A stretch of DNA of 32,965 nucleotides from positions 106,411 through 139,375 of the forward strand of contig NZ_JAEAMR010000022.1 in assembly GCF_015999245.1 (NCBI RefSeq), read 5' to 3'. Shown piece by piece: positions 24,537-32,179 of the stretch; the stretch's first letter is position 1, and the number at the start of each line of letters is the position of its first letter. Made by a program: the position numbers and the translations under genes. Below the pieces are notes generated by a model. It was not told the DNA's origin and did no database searches. It saw only the letters and a program-made list of their open reading frames with translations. This DNA is from Streptomyces sp. AV19. Lineage in GTDB: Bacteria > Actinomycetota > Actinomycetes > Streptomycetales > Streptomycetaceae.

Positions 24537-24929
24537 TCAGCCGACCGGATTTGACGGCCCGGCGTCCAGCACCGCGACCAGTCTCTTGGGAGCGATGGTG
24601 CGGTAGCTCTCCTCGACCCAGTCGCAGAGCAGTTCCACGGGGGTGTCGCCGGTGCGCAGCGGCACGGACACCCAGCCGTGCCGCCCGAGCCCGTACCGCG
24701 TGGGCGCGGCACCCGGCACGGCGAGGGCGTGGCCGTGGGCCTCCTCGTCGACGAGCTTGACGGCGATGCCGGCCTCTTCCTCCGGCCCCCCTTCACCGCC
24801 GAGGAAGACGAAGATCTTCTTGTTGACCTTGACAACGGCGTTGTCGCCCCAGGGGAACTCCTCGGCGGCGCCGGGGAGGGAGAGCGCGAAGGAGCGGATT
24901 TTGTCACGGGTGGTGGCGCTGTTGTGCAT
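24537..24929 (-). CDS. MmcQ/YjbR-family protein
   Basis: A 130-residue protein of the YjbR fold. Family signatures are a start-proximal helix ending LSLPGAAEEFPWG, then VVKVNKKIFVFLG, an AVKLVDEE strand, GWVSVPL, and the C-terminal helix with WVEESYRTIAPKRLVAVLD. The fold resembles small DNA-binding proteins, but the molecular role is unknown. It lies upstream of the beta-oxidation cluster on the same strand, with the KstR-like site and 80 bp between them, so it need not belong to that operon. The ATG at 24929 gives the normal family length. Confidence 0.85.
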   Translation of the reverse strand: MHNSATTRDKIRSFALSLPGAAEEFPWGDNAVVKVNKKIFVFLGGEGGPEEEAGIAVKLVDEEAHGHALAVPGAAPTRYGLGRHGWVSVPLRTGDTPVELLCDWVEESYRTIAPKRLVAVLDAGPSNPVG

Positions 24930-24973
24930 GTGTCACACGGTAAGGGGTGGCGGCTCCGGGGAAGGCGACCCGA

Positions 24974-25192
24974 TCAGGGGGCCAGGGGGCCCTCCGGCGC
25001 GGCGACGGCGGCCACGAAGCCGCCCCAGGAGACGTCCGTGAAGACGATCGGCTTGCGGCCGGTGTCTTTCGAGTCACGGACCGGTATGAGGCCGGTTATC
25101 TTCTGGGCGGGGACTTCGACACAGCCCTCGCCGCCTTGGCTGTATGAGCTCTTGCGCCAGTTCCCTATAGAGGGATCACGCTGGACCGACAT
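24974..25192 (-). CDS. DUF397 protein, partner of the XRE/DUF5753 regulator
   Basis: A 72-residue protein with the DUF397 pattern: NWRKSSYSQGGEGCVEV, PVRDSKDTG, IVFTDVSWGGFVAAV. Such small proteins accompany WhiJ-like regulators in Streptomyces and are thought to act as antagonists or partners in developmental control. The gene overlaps the 3' end of the regulator gene by 28 bp, as is common for these pairs. It contains rare ATA isoleucine codons and is less GC-rich than neighbouring genes, which hints at horizontal spread of the pair. Confidence 0.88.
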   Translation of the reverse strand: MSVQRDPSIGNWRKSSYSQGGEGCVEVPAQKITGLIPVRDSKDTGRKPIVFTDVSWGGFVAAVAAPEGPLAP

Positions 25193-26016
25193 GGATACAA
25201 CTCCTCAACTGCCTTGGCAATAAAAGACCTTGTCGCATCTTGATCGAGAGCGATCCGATGCAGGTGATCGTAGAGGCGGCTGAGGATGGCGATGTCCGCT
25301 CGACCGGCAACGAACAAACCGGAGACATCACCCCGAGGGCGCCACGCCCCCATACGGCCGTTTGGCTCCTCCCACATGGTCACGAACCCGACATCCTGGT
25401 TTTGAGACCCCGTCCCGAAGGGCAGAACGCGGACTTCGATGTTCGGGTCATGCGATCGATCGATCAGGTGGAGCAGTTGTTCGCGCATGACGCGCTCGTT
25501 GCCGATCGTTTCGTGCAGGACGGCTTCTCGGATGATGACACGGAGTGCCGGGGCATTCGCCCTCTGCGTGATGGCCCGGAGCTCCCGGCGATAGACCACC
25601 TTGTCTTCCAGGGTTCCGCCCCGCCTGCACATGCCCGCTTCGAGGGACAACCGGGTGTGCTCCTCGGTTTCCAGCATCGGAGGCATCCAGTGAGAACAGA
25701 TCTGCTTGACCTTGACTGCTCGTGAGTGCTTGACCAGGTACCTCCTGACGCGCTCGGAGTCGGGGTTGTCGTCGAGCCCGTCACGGAGCTTGAAGAGGCG
25801 CCCACGCGCCTCAAGGGCGTTGTCGATGCGACGTACAACGTCACGCCGGGGCACGTGACGGCCCTTCTCGAAATGCGCGATGGCCGTATGGTCCAACGCC
25901 ACCGCCCTGCCGAGCTTCGCCTGGGTCCACCCCTTCGCGAGCCGCTGCTCCTTGATGGCCGCGCCGAGCTCCGCTACACGCTGTTGGTACAGATCAAGTG
26001 GCTCCGGCCCAGGCAT
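25165..26016 (-). CDS. WhiJ-like XRE-family regulator with DUF5753 domain
   Basis: A 283-residue regulator. An N-terminal XRE helix-turn-helix (about 12-70) has KEQRLAKGWTQAKLGRAVALDHTAIAHFEKGR; the rest (about 95-275) is DUF5753, with ICSHWMPPMLETEEHTRLSLEAG, VLHETIGNERVMREQLLHLI, IEVRVLPFGTG and YDHLHRIALDQDATRSFIAKAVEELY. Family members (WhiJ and relatives) affect sporulation and antibiotic production together with DUF397 proteins and sometimes an anti-sigma-like ATPase. No such ATPase gene is visible here. The ATG at 26016 is followed by a normal family N-terminus; the longer frame adds unrelated residues. GGGG about ten bases before it is a modest ribosome site. Confidence 0.9.
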   Translation of the reverse strand: MPGPEPLDLYQQRVAELGAAIKEQRLAKGWTQAKLGRAVALDHTAIAHFEKGRHVPRRDVVRRIDNALEARGRLFKLRDGLDDNPDSERVRRYLVKHSRAVKVKQICSHWMPPMLETEEHTRLSLEAGMCRRGGTLEDKVVYRRELRAITQRANAPALRVIIREAVLHETIGNERVMREQLLHLIDRSHDPNIEVRVLPFGTGSQNQDVGFVTMWEEPNGRMGAWRPRGDVSGLFVAGRADIAILSRLYDHLHRIALDQDATRSFIAKAVEELYPCRSSVIPL

Positions 26017-26445
26017 AGTTGTGTACCCCACTTGCCTCTTCGTGATGCGCACGTCCCGAACAGGGTTGAGCATAGGGGTGAGGGCAGATACCAAGTCGGC
26101 GGAACCGGGCACCCGGATCCACACGGCTGACGCCGCGTTCGATTACTGCTGTCGTGATGCCCGACCTCTGACGTCGCACACGTCGATCGACGCATGCATC
26201 CGGCCAACCTGAGCGCGAGGCGCCGGAAAACCGGTGGAACAACGCCGCTGTGCGCCATTACCGTGCTGCCGATCCAAGTCGCCTGGTCAAGGACGTGCCG
26301 TTGTACACCCTGTGAGACCTCCCGAGCGCTGATTCGTCGCGCGTGGCGCATGTGCGCCGCGCTCCTTTCCGCTGCGGACTTCTCACCGGAATCAGGGTCA
26401 CCCGTCGACGGAAGGGCGTTACCGGGCGGGGAGGGCGAATGCCCT
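26017..26445. other. Gene-poor, lower-GC gap with a possible gene remnant
   Basis: No complete gene is supported in these 429 bases. The left part should contain the promoter of the WhiJ-like gene. Around 26200-26315 the plus strand can be read as RWNNAAVRHYRAADPSRLVK and a stop at 26313-26315, which looks protein-like but has no start codon in the short open frame. It may be the last trace of an extra gene of the regulator cassette. Confidence 0.35.
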
Positions 26446-27393
26446 TCAGAGAAGCCCTGCCTCCACCAGCAACTCCCGCACCACCCTCACCCCTTCCTCC
26501 CCCAGCGCCCCCAACGGCGGCGCCGTCGCCGCGCAGTCGATCACGCCGAGGAGGCGCAGCGCCACCTTGAACCCCCCGATCGCGGACGCCGTCCAGCTGA
26601 TCCCGCTCCCCGCCTCCACCAGCGCGAACAAGGCCGCCAGCCGGTCCTGTTCGGCCACGGCCGCCTTCCAGTCACCCGCGCGCGAGAGGGCGCACACCCG
26701 CGCGTACCCGGCCGGATCCACGTTCCCCAGCCCGGCCACCACCCCGTCCGCCCCCATCAGCAGCGCCGCGTCGACCGTCAGCTCGGAGCCGGTGAGGACG
26801 GAGAACGAGGACTCCAGCCCGCGCAGCCGGCGCTCGACGAGCAGCCGGCGCAGGGCGTTCGTGTCGCCGCTGCTGTCCTTGAGGCCGACGAGGGTGCCCT
26901 CCGAGGCGAGGGACAGCAGCACTTCGCCCGGCAGCTTGCTGTGCACGGAGGACGGGATGTCGTACGCGAGCAGCGGCAGCCCGCCCCCGCCCCGGACGCA
27001 CCGGAAGTGGCCGGCGGTCTCCTCGGGGTGGACGCCGCTGTAGAACGGCGCGGTGGCGACGAGGACGTCCGCCCCCGCCTCCGCCGCGTCGCGCGCGTGC
27101 TCCAGCACCCGCGGCGTGGTCATGTCGATGACCCCGGCGAGCACGGGCACCCGCCCGCCCGCCGCCTCGACGACGGTCCGCACGACCGTGCGCCGCTGCC
27201 CGGCGGTCAGATGGGCGGCCTCCCCGCTGGTCCCGAGGGCGAAGAGCGCGGAGGCACCACCCGCGAGCAGGTGCTCGACGAGCCGGCGCAGGGAGCCGGT
27301 GTCGACGTCACCACCGGGGGTGAACGGCGTGCACAGGGGCGGGACGAAGCCGGAGAGTCGCACGGGGGCCTCCAGAGGAACGGACGTGGGCAT
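26446..27393 (-). CDS. DapA-family class I aldolase (dihydrodipicolinate synthase / N-acetylneuraminate lyase superfamily)
   Basis: A 315-residue TIM-barrel lyase. GTSGEAAHLT (54-63) is the pyruvate-carboxylate-binding motif, Y144 (LAYDIPSSV) the proton relay and K172 (VGLKDSSGD) the Schiff-base lysine. The DapA arginine region is not well conserved, so condensing pyruvate with an aldehyde other than aspartate semialdehyde, or an aldol cleavage, is likely; the housekeeping DapA is probably elsewhere. AGGAACGG just before the ATG at 27393 is a good ribosome site and overlaps the nfi stop codon, so the gene was originally downstream of nfi in one transcript. The insertion in nfi may have changed its expression. 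Confidence 0.88.
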   Translation of the reverse strand: MPTSVPLEAPVRLSGFVPPLCTPFTPGGDVDTGSLRRLVEHLLAGGASALFALGTSGEAAHLTAGQRRTVVRTVVEAAGGRVPVLAGVIDMTTPRVLEHARDAAEAGADVLVATAPFYSGVHPEETAGHFRCVRGGGGLPLLAYDIPSSVHSKLPGEVLLSLASEGTLVGLKDSSGDTNALRRLLVERRLRGLESSFSVLTGSELTVDAALLMGADGVVAGLGNVDPAGYARVCALSRAGDWKAAVAEQDRLAALFALVEAGSGISWTASAIGGFKVALRLLGVIDCAATAPPLGALGEEGVRVVRELLVEAGLL

Positions 27394-27401
27394 GCCCGTT
27401 C

Positions 27402-27666
27402 CTACCCGCCCGCCACCGCCTCCACCAAGGCCCGCCGGCACAGCGCGTCCGCCCGCCGCGTCGTCTCCGGCAGCCGGAAGTCCCGGGCCAGGGACAGCAC
27501 ATGGGCACAGGCGCCGTCCAGGCCCACCCGGTGGCCCACGGAGACGAACACCGGCTTGACGCCGGCCCGGGTGCGCAGAGCCCGGCCCACCTCCTCGTCC
27601 CCGTCCAGCAGCGGCGACCAGTCGCCCCGGCCCGGGCCGGGCGGCGCGTGGCGGAAGGTGAAGGGG
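27402..27666 (-). pseudogene. nfi: Endonuclease V, C-terminal part (split by IS607-family element)
   Basis: Codons 148 to the end of nfi: PFTFRHAPPGPG, LLDGDEEVGRALRTRAGVKP, SVGHRVGLDGACAH (with the conserved His and Asp) and LPETTRRADALCRRAL. The stop codon is at 27402-27404, nine bases before the DapA-like start. Joined to 28384-28825 at the shared GG it gives an intact 234-codon frame. As it stands it has no start of its own. Confidence 0.92.
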
Positions 27667-27713
27667 CCTTGACCTGCTAGTCCGCGAGGTCGGGTAGGTG
27701 AGCGTAACCATGC

Positions 27714-28349
27714 ATGAGTGAGTGTCGTTGTCAGAGCGTGAATCTGACGGAATGGGCGAAGACGCAGGGCGTGCATCCGCAGACCGCGTATCGCTGGTTC
27801 CGTGAGGGGACGTTACCGGTACCGGCTCAGCGAGTCGGGCCACGCACGATTCTGGTGAATATCGACGCGAACACCACGCCCGAGGCCATCGGAGGTCTGG
27901 GCCTGTATGCCCGCGTGTCCTCACACGATCAGAAGACCGATCTGGAACGCCAGGTCGCTCGGCTGTCGGCGTGGGCGGCGAAGGCCGGTCACCGAGTCGT
28001 TCGTGTTGAGGCGGAGATCGCTTCCGGGATGAACGGCTGCCGTTCCAAGGCCCGGCGTCTGCTGGCCGACCCGAACGTGACCTGCGTGGTGGTGGAGCAC
28101 AAGGACCGGCTCGGCCGGATGAACGTCGAGCTTGTCGAGGCCACCTTGTCCGCGACAGGCCGTCGCCTGCTGGTCAGCGATGTGCACGGGCATCGGACCG
28201 TCCAGGCCGACCGGCGTGCCCCTGGGCGTGGGGGACCCCGCCCCCGCATCCCCGGACCACGGACACGATCCGTGCCGCCGGACGCGGCGAGTACGCGGGC
28301 AACCAGGACATCCACAACCGTTCGGGATGTCCGCAGTAAGCAGGAATGA
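27714..28349 (+). pseudogene. tnpA: IS607-type serine transposase TnpA, C-terminally broken
   Basis: Residues 9-45 are the MerR-like DNA-binding head (VNLTEWAKTQGVHPQTAYRW, REGTLPVPAQ). GLYARVSSHDQ carries the catalytic serine S69, and EHKDRLGRMN is the conserved recombinase block. The family match stops near residue 154 (GRRLLV, about 28175). The remaining 57 codons are Arg/Pro-rich and unlike TnpA, which normally goes on for about 50 residues with the VRDMVEVLTS region. An internal deletion from there into the end of a former tnpB explains this. GTG at 27738 is an alternative start and the usual one for the family. A TTA leucine codon (27813-27815) is present. Confidence 0.88.
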
Positions 28350-28368
28350 GTCCAAGACTCACTCCTGC
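28340..28368 (+). repeat. Right-end hairpin of the IS607 element
   Basis: GCAGGAATGAGTC (28340-28352) and GACTCACTCCTGC (28356-28368) pair at 12 of 13 positions around the loop CAA, 15 bases before the element end. In elements of this class such a structure near the right end is part of the transposition end and of the omega-RNA used by TnpB. Here no tnpB remains. Confidence 0.65.
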
Positions 28369-28383
28369 TCACTGATTAGGAAC

Positions 28384-28825
28384 GGTTCTTGGCGACGCCG
28401 ATCGTGGGCAGCCCGGTCAGCACGCCCAGGTGCGCGGCCAGCCCGAAGCGGCGCGGGTGGGCGCGCCCGTACCCGTCGCAGACCACCAGGCCGGGGTCGG
28501 CGTCCAGGCGCCGCAGCGCGGTGAGCACGGCCGGGATCTCGCGGAAGGCGAGCAGGCCGGGCACGTAGGGGAAGGCGACCCGGCCGACGGCGGTGGCCTC
28601 GGCCACGACGTCGAGGGTGCGCGCGTCGAGCGCGACGGCGGCCGCGGCGACGAGGTCCCGCTCGTCGTCGTAGGCCACGTCGACGCCGACCGCGGTGAGC
28701 GGCGCGCCGGGCGGCGGCCCGGGCTCGTCGAGGACGACGCGGGTGCGCAGCTCGAGCTGGACGGCGAGCGCCTGCTGCTCCGTGGTGGGCCAGTCGGGGG
28801 GCAGTTCATCGGACGTGTGGTTCAT
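28384..28825 (-). pseudogene. nfi: Endonuclease V, N-terminal part (split by IS607-family element)
   Basis: Codons 1-147 of nfi from the ATG at 28825. GVDVAYDDE (D49), FREIP (E96) and CDGYGRAHPRR (D117) are the metal-binding residues of endonuclease V, which nicks DNA near deoxyinosine. The E-to-D spacing of 21 equals that of E. coli Nfi (E89/D110). The frame ends at VAKN and then reads two codons of the insertion to a stop at 28376-28378. The truncated protein lacks the C-terminal His/Asp block and should be inactive. Confidence 0.92.
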
Positions 28826-28875
28826 GACGCGGCCACGGTACGGGACGGGAGGGACGAGCCCGTAGCCTGTCGATC

Positions 28876-29178
28876 ATGTTCGTACTGGAGCTGACCTACA
28901 TCGCGCCCCTGGAGCGCGTGGAAGCCGCCCACGCGGAGCACATCGCCTGGCTGGACGCGCACTACGCGTCCGGGCTGTTCATCGCCTCCGGCCGGAAGGT
29001 GCCGAGGGACGGCGGGGTGATCCTCGCGGTGGGCGTCGACCGGGCGAAGATCGAGGAGATCACCCGGAGCGACCCGTTCTCGGTGGCGGGGGTGTGCGAG
29101 TACTCGATCACCGAGTTCCTTCCCACGAAGACGGCCCCGGCCCTGGAGACGTACCGCGAGGAGCGGCCTCCGGCCTGA
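28876..29178 (+). CDS. YciI-family protein
   Basis: A 100-residue YCII-domain protein: MFVLELTYIAPLERVEAAHAEH, then HIAWLDAHYASGLFIASG with the conserved His and the family's Asp-to-Asn/His pair region, GGVILAVG, and DPFSVAGVCEYSITEF. The ferredoxin-like fold forms dimers; the biochemical function is unsettled, with lyase-like activity proposed for some. It is divergent from nfi with 50 bp between the starts. The ATG at 28876 gives the exact family N-terminus. Confidence 0.9.
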   Translation: MFVLELTYIAPLERVEAAHAEHIAWLDAHYASGLFIASGRKVPRDGGVILAVGVDRAKIEEITRSDPFSVAGVCEYSITEFLPTKTAPALETYREERPPA

Positions 29179-29279
29179 CGGCGGGGGTCAGGGCACTCAG
29201 TCGTCAAAGGTTCATCCTTTCGGCCGGGGCGGGTGGCCGGCCGATCCGGGCCCGCCGGCCGGCCCTCAGCATGGGTCCA

Positions 29280-29978
29280 TGACCGATTCCTCCGGCGGGC
29301 GCACCGCCGCCGCACCACGCTGCCGGCCGCGGCGGCCACGACGGCCGCGGTGGCCGCCGCCCGGGAGGCCGAACGGCTGTGGGTGGCGGGCGAGTTGCAT
29401 GACTTCGTGACCCACCGCCTGGCCGCGATGACCCTGCCGGCGAAGGCGGCCGGCGCCCGACGACCGGGTGGCCGCGCCGCTGCGCGACATCGAGCGCGCC
29501 GGCGACGAGGCCATGGCCACGGCCCGGCGGCTGCTGCGGGTGCCGGGCCAGGACCGCCCGCACCGCGACCCGCTCCACGGGCTGGACCGGGTGCGCGAAC
29601 CGACCGAGGGCTTCCGGCGCGAGCACCCGGCCACGCGCGTGGAGCTGTGGGTGGACCCGGGCCTCGGCGCGGAGCCGGTGCCGGGCCTGGCGGCCTCGGT
29701 GCACCGGATCGTCGCCGAGGCGCCGGCGAACTCGGCGCGGCACTGTCCCGGCGCGCGGGCGGTCGTGGTGTCGCTCCGGCGGTCGGCGGGGCGGCTGTTC
29801 GTGTCGGTGCGCGACGAATGCGTCCGAGCGCCTGCCGTGCCTCGGCGCGCCCCCGGTGACGGCGGCGGGCTGGGGCTGGCCGGGATCGCCGAACGGGCGG
29901 ACGCGATCGGCGGTTCGCTGACGGCGGGACCGGTGCCGGGGGGGCTGGGAGGTGCTGGCGGTGCTGCCGGTGCGCTGA
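29280..29978 (+). pseudogene. Degraded NarL-partner-type sensor histidine kinase
   Basis: Pieces of a HisKA_3/HATPase kinase lie in three successive frames. EAERLWVAGELHDFVTHRLA (phospho-acceptor His) is in the first. DDRVAAPLRDIERAGDEAMA through VHRIVAEAPANSARHC (N box), DEC (a spoiled D-x-G box) and GGGLGLAGIAERADAIGGSL are in the second, and WEVLAVLPVR with stop at 29976-29978 is in the third. One frameshift lies near 29445-29458 and one in the G run near 29938-29944. The N-terminal membrane-sensor half is missing, and no response-regulator gene follows. The start at 29280 is only approximate. Confidence 0.8.
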
Positions 29979-30268
29979 CCGGGCGGCGGAACTGTGCGGG
30001 GTGGGCCGGGTGTTGGGCCGGGGGACGCCCCGGACGGAAGGGACGTTCGGGGCGGCGGGGCACGGAAGGCAGCTATGCCACGATCCCTTGGCACTTGGCG
30101 TGTTTGCTTGAATTTCGTAGGCGCAGAGGCCAAATGCCGGTTTTTCTCAAGGGCCGTGATGCATATCACTCCCGAATCAAGCACTGACCCCCTCGATCCG
30201 CCGTCTCCCTGTGCGTAGAACCCCGGGTCCCACCGCCCGGCAGTCAACCAACCGCAAGGGAGCAGGCG
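29979..30268. promoter_or_regulatory. Upstream region of the SsgA-like gene, lower GC
   Basis: No gene is supported. From about 30075 to 30185 the DNA is distinctly less GC-rich (TTTGCTTGAATTTCG, TTTTTCTCAAG). It carries the dyad GTGAT-GCAT-ATCAC (30156-30169) and, more widely spaced, TGCTTGA (30105-30111) and TCAAGCA (30177-30183) as inverted copies. These are candidate regulator sites for a developmentally controlled gene. No confident -10/-35 pair was found. Confidence 0.35.
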
Positions 30269-30682
30269 TTGTCCCCTGTCATCGATCAGGCCGTCCAGGC
30301 GCAGCTCATCGCGTCCTCCCCGCGCCCTCGCCCGATCCCCGCCCATCTGCGCTACGAGCCCGCCGACCCCTTCGCCGTGCACATCGCCTTCCCCCCGGCC
30401 GCCTCGCTCGACGGGTCCGAGGTCGAGTGGGCCTTCGCTCGCGACCTGCTGGCCGGCGGGCTGCTGTCGCCCTCGGGCGGCGGCGACGTCCGGGTGTGGC
30501 CGTGCGGCCCGGACCGCACGGTCCTGGAGTTCCACGCCCCCGAGGGGGTCGCGATGATCCAGATCGACACCGAGGAACTGCGTGGCTTCCTGGCCCGCTC
30601 ATACGCGCTGGTGCCGGTGGGCGGTGAGACCGGGTTCCTGGACCTCGACGGCGACGTCGAGGCGCTGCTGCGGCAGATCTGA
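30269..30682 (+). CDS. SsgA-family sporulation/cell-division protein
   Basis: A 137-residue SsgA-like protein (SALP). Family blocks: PIPAHLRYEPADPFAVHIAF, VEWAFARDLLAGGL, GGGDVRVWPCG, VLEFHAPEG, and the C-terminal helix LRGFLARSYALVP. SALPs occur in sporulating actinomycetes and steer septum placement and peptidoglycan events. Which member this is (SsgA to SsgG) cannot be decided by eye; it is not SsgB-like. The start is a TTG at 30269, decided by AAGGGAG (30256-30262) six bases before it; no ATG or GTG precedes the conserved region in frame. Confidence 0.9.
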   Translation: MSPVIDQAVQAQLIASSPRPRPIPAHLRYEPADPFAVHIAFPPAASLDGSEVEWAFARDLLAGGLLSPSGGGDVRVWPCGPDRTVLEFHAPEGVAMIQIDTEELRGFLARSYALVPVGGETGFLDLDGDVEALLRQI

Positions 30683-30685
30683 ATA

Positions 30686-30697
30686 CCGACCGGTCGG
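30686..30697. terminator. Perfect 12-bp palindrome between convergent genes
   Basis: CCGACCGGTCGG starts three bases after the SsgA-like stop codon and ends eight bases before the stop of the opposite gene. As RNA it is too tight for a good hairpin. The sequence resembles operators of TetR-type repressors, but the position between two 3' ends argues against promoter control. Confidence 0.35.
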
Positions 30698-30705
30698 AAG
30701 GGAGC

Positions 30706-32157
30706 TCAGGGGTTGTTCGTGAGGGGGATGTACGCGAGCCAGTCGGTGCCCGGGAGACGGTGGGGTCTCCAGTTACGGGCGTACGGCGGCAGACGGGAGT
30801 CGCCGGGATCGTGGAGCAGAGCGACGGGCTCGGACGCGGCGGCCCGGACGATGTCGGCGGTGGTGGCGGAGCGGTTGTTGCCCATGGTCTGGGCCGAGGC
30901 GCAGCCCGCCTCGTAGCCGACGGGCTGTGCGCGCGGCCCGGTGACCAGGCAGGGGGCGGTCAGCCCGAGGCGGCCGAGCTCCCGGGCGGCGCGGCGGTAG
31001 CGCACGGTGGTGTCCCGGGCGTCCGCCGCGTTCGCCCGCAACTCCTCCGCCTGGACGGCGAGGTGGCCGGCGAGGACGGCGCACAGCAGCAGGGCGACGG
31101 CGTGGCGGGGAAGGGACGGCCGGGCCCTCCGCACGGCGCGGACGGCGAGGTCGGCCACGGGCAGCGCGAGGAGGGCGTAGGCGGGCAGCAGGAAGCGCGG
31201 GGCCGCGTAGTCGAGCAGCAGGAGGTAGGGGGCGGCGAGCAGGAGCGCGCAGGCGACGGGGAGGTGGACGGCGGCGGCACCGGCGCGGCGGCGGGCGGCG
31301 AGGGCGCACGCGACGGTGACGAGCGCGGGGAGCAGCAGCCACCACAGCGTGTGGGTCGGCGGCGGGGCCGCGATGTGGCAGGGGCGGCAGAGCTGGGGGC
31401 CGTCGAGGCTGCGGTAGGCGGCGCGCAGCCCGCCGCCGAAGTGGCCGCCCATGCCGCCCTCGGTGTCACCGGCGACGCGGAGCCGGGCACCGATGCCGCC
31501 GAACCGCGCGTACGCCTCGACGGCCCACTGGACTCCCCCGAGCGCGGGCCCGCCGAGGACGGCGGCGACGGTGCCGGGCCGCCGCCACTCCCGTACGGCC
31601 GCGCAGGCGGCCAGCATCGGCAGGGAGAGCCAGACGCCGTCGTGCGCGCGGAAGAGGGTGGCGGCGGCGAGGGTGCCGGTGAGCCAGGTGAGCGCCGTGG
31701 CGCGGCCGGGCCCGTGCCGGGCGCGCAGGAACCAGCCGGCGGCGGCGACCGCGCACAGCGCGACCCAGAGGTTGGGCATGGCCTGCGGGCCGTAGAGCAC
31801 GGTGGTCCACAGGGTGCAGAAGAGCAGGGCGGCGAGGGCGGCGCGGCCCCGGGAGAGCAGCGGCTCCCACACCCGGTACGCGGCGAGGAGCGCGGCGGAG
31901 GACAGCAGCGCGAGCACCACGCGCAGCACCGGCACCGAGGAAGTGAGGGCGACGACGGGCGCGGCGAGGAGGCTGATGCCGCGCGACCTGGGGGCGCTGA
32001 AGAAGGCGGCGGGGCGGTGGGGGTCGGTCTGCGAGAGGTAGACGGTCTCGTCCCAGCCGAGGTCCATGTGCGCGACCGCGTAGCACAGTTGCAGCGCGGC
32101 GAACGCGAGGGCGACGGCCGGGAGCGCGGCGCGCGCGGCGCGGGGCGTGGAGACCAT
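30706..32157 (-). CDS. Polytopic membrane glycosyltransferase (GT39/ArnT-like, C-type fold)
   Basis: A 483-residue protein with about ten hydrophobic helices. The first extracytoplasmic loop has HMDLGWDETVYLSQTDPHRP, whose Asp-Glu pair is the catalytic and metal site in lipid-linked-sugar transferases of this fold, and a later AHDGVW resembles the second acidic motif. A soluble tail follows (about 395-483, ending DWLAYIPLTNNP). Such enzymes move a sugar from a polyprenyl phosphate to a protein or envelope glycan on the outer membrane face. Donor and acceptor are unknown. The ATG at 32157 is directly followed by the first helix. The gene lies 22 bp after ppa on the same strand, so the two are probably co-transcribed. 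Confidence 0.82.
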   Translation of the reverse strand: MVSTPRAARAALPAVALAFAALQLCYAVAHMDLGWDETVYLSQTDPHRPAAFFSAPRSRGISLLAAPVVALTSSVPVLRVVLALLSSAALLAAYRVWEPLLSRGRAALAALLFCTLWTTVLYGPQAMPNLWVALCAVAAAGWFLRARHGPGRATALTWLTGTLAAATLFRAHDGVWLSLPMLAACAAVREWRRPGTVAAVLGGPALGGVQWAVEAYARFGGIGARLRVAGDTEGGMGGHFGGGLRAAYRSLDGPQLCRPCHIAAPPPTHTLWWLLLPALVTVACALAARRRAGAAAVHLPVACALLLAAPYLLLLDYAAPRFLLPAYALLALPVADLAVRAVRRARPSLPRHAVALLLCAVLAGHLAVQAEELRANAADARDTTVRYRRAARELGRLGLTAPCLVTGPRAQPVGYEAGCASAQTMGNNRSATTADIVRAAASEPVALLHDPGDSRLPPYARNWRPHRLPGTDWLAYIPLTNNP

Positions 32158-32179
32158 GGACCGTTCTACCGCACCGGCG

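Larger units (their letters stand above)
27667..28383 (+). mobile_element. Decayed IS607-family insertion sequence inside nfi
   Basis: 717 bp lie between two copies of GG (27665-27666 and 28384-28385). Fusing the flanks on one GG rebuilds GVAKN-PFTF, the conserved endonuclease V sequence, with no missing or extra base. IS607 serine transposases insert at GG without making a longer target duplication, and the element encodes such a transposase. No tnpB is left except perhaps a scrap before 28332. A 13-bp imperfect hairpin sits at the right end. The element lies in the opposite orientation to nfi. Confidence 0.9.

Noticed and set aside
26216..26315. Short plus-strand frame with NNAAVRHYRAADPSRLVK as a small gene
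   Set aside because: It has no ATG, GTG or TTG near its beginning, the open stretch is under 50 codons and no family is recognised; mentioned only as a possible remnant.
28176..28335. Remaining tnpB C-terminus in the IS607 element (plus-strand frame ending RSGCPQ before 28332)
   Set aside because: The stretch is short and lacks the CxxC zinc finger or the catalytic motifs that would identify TnpB.
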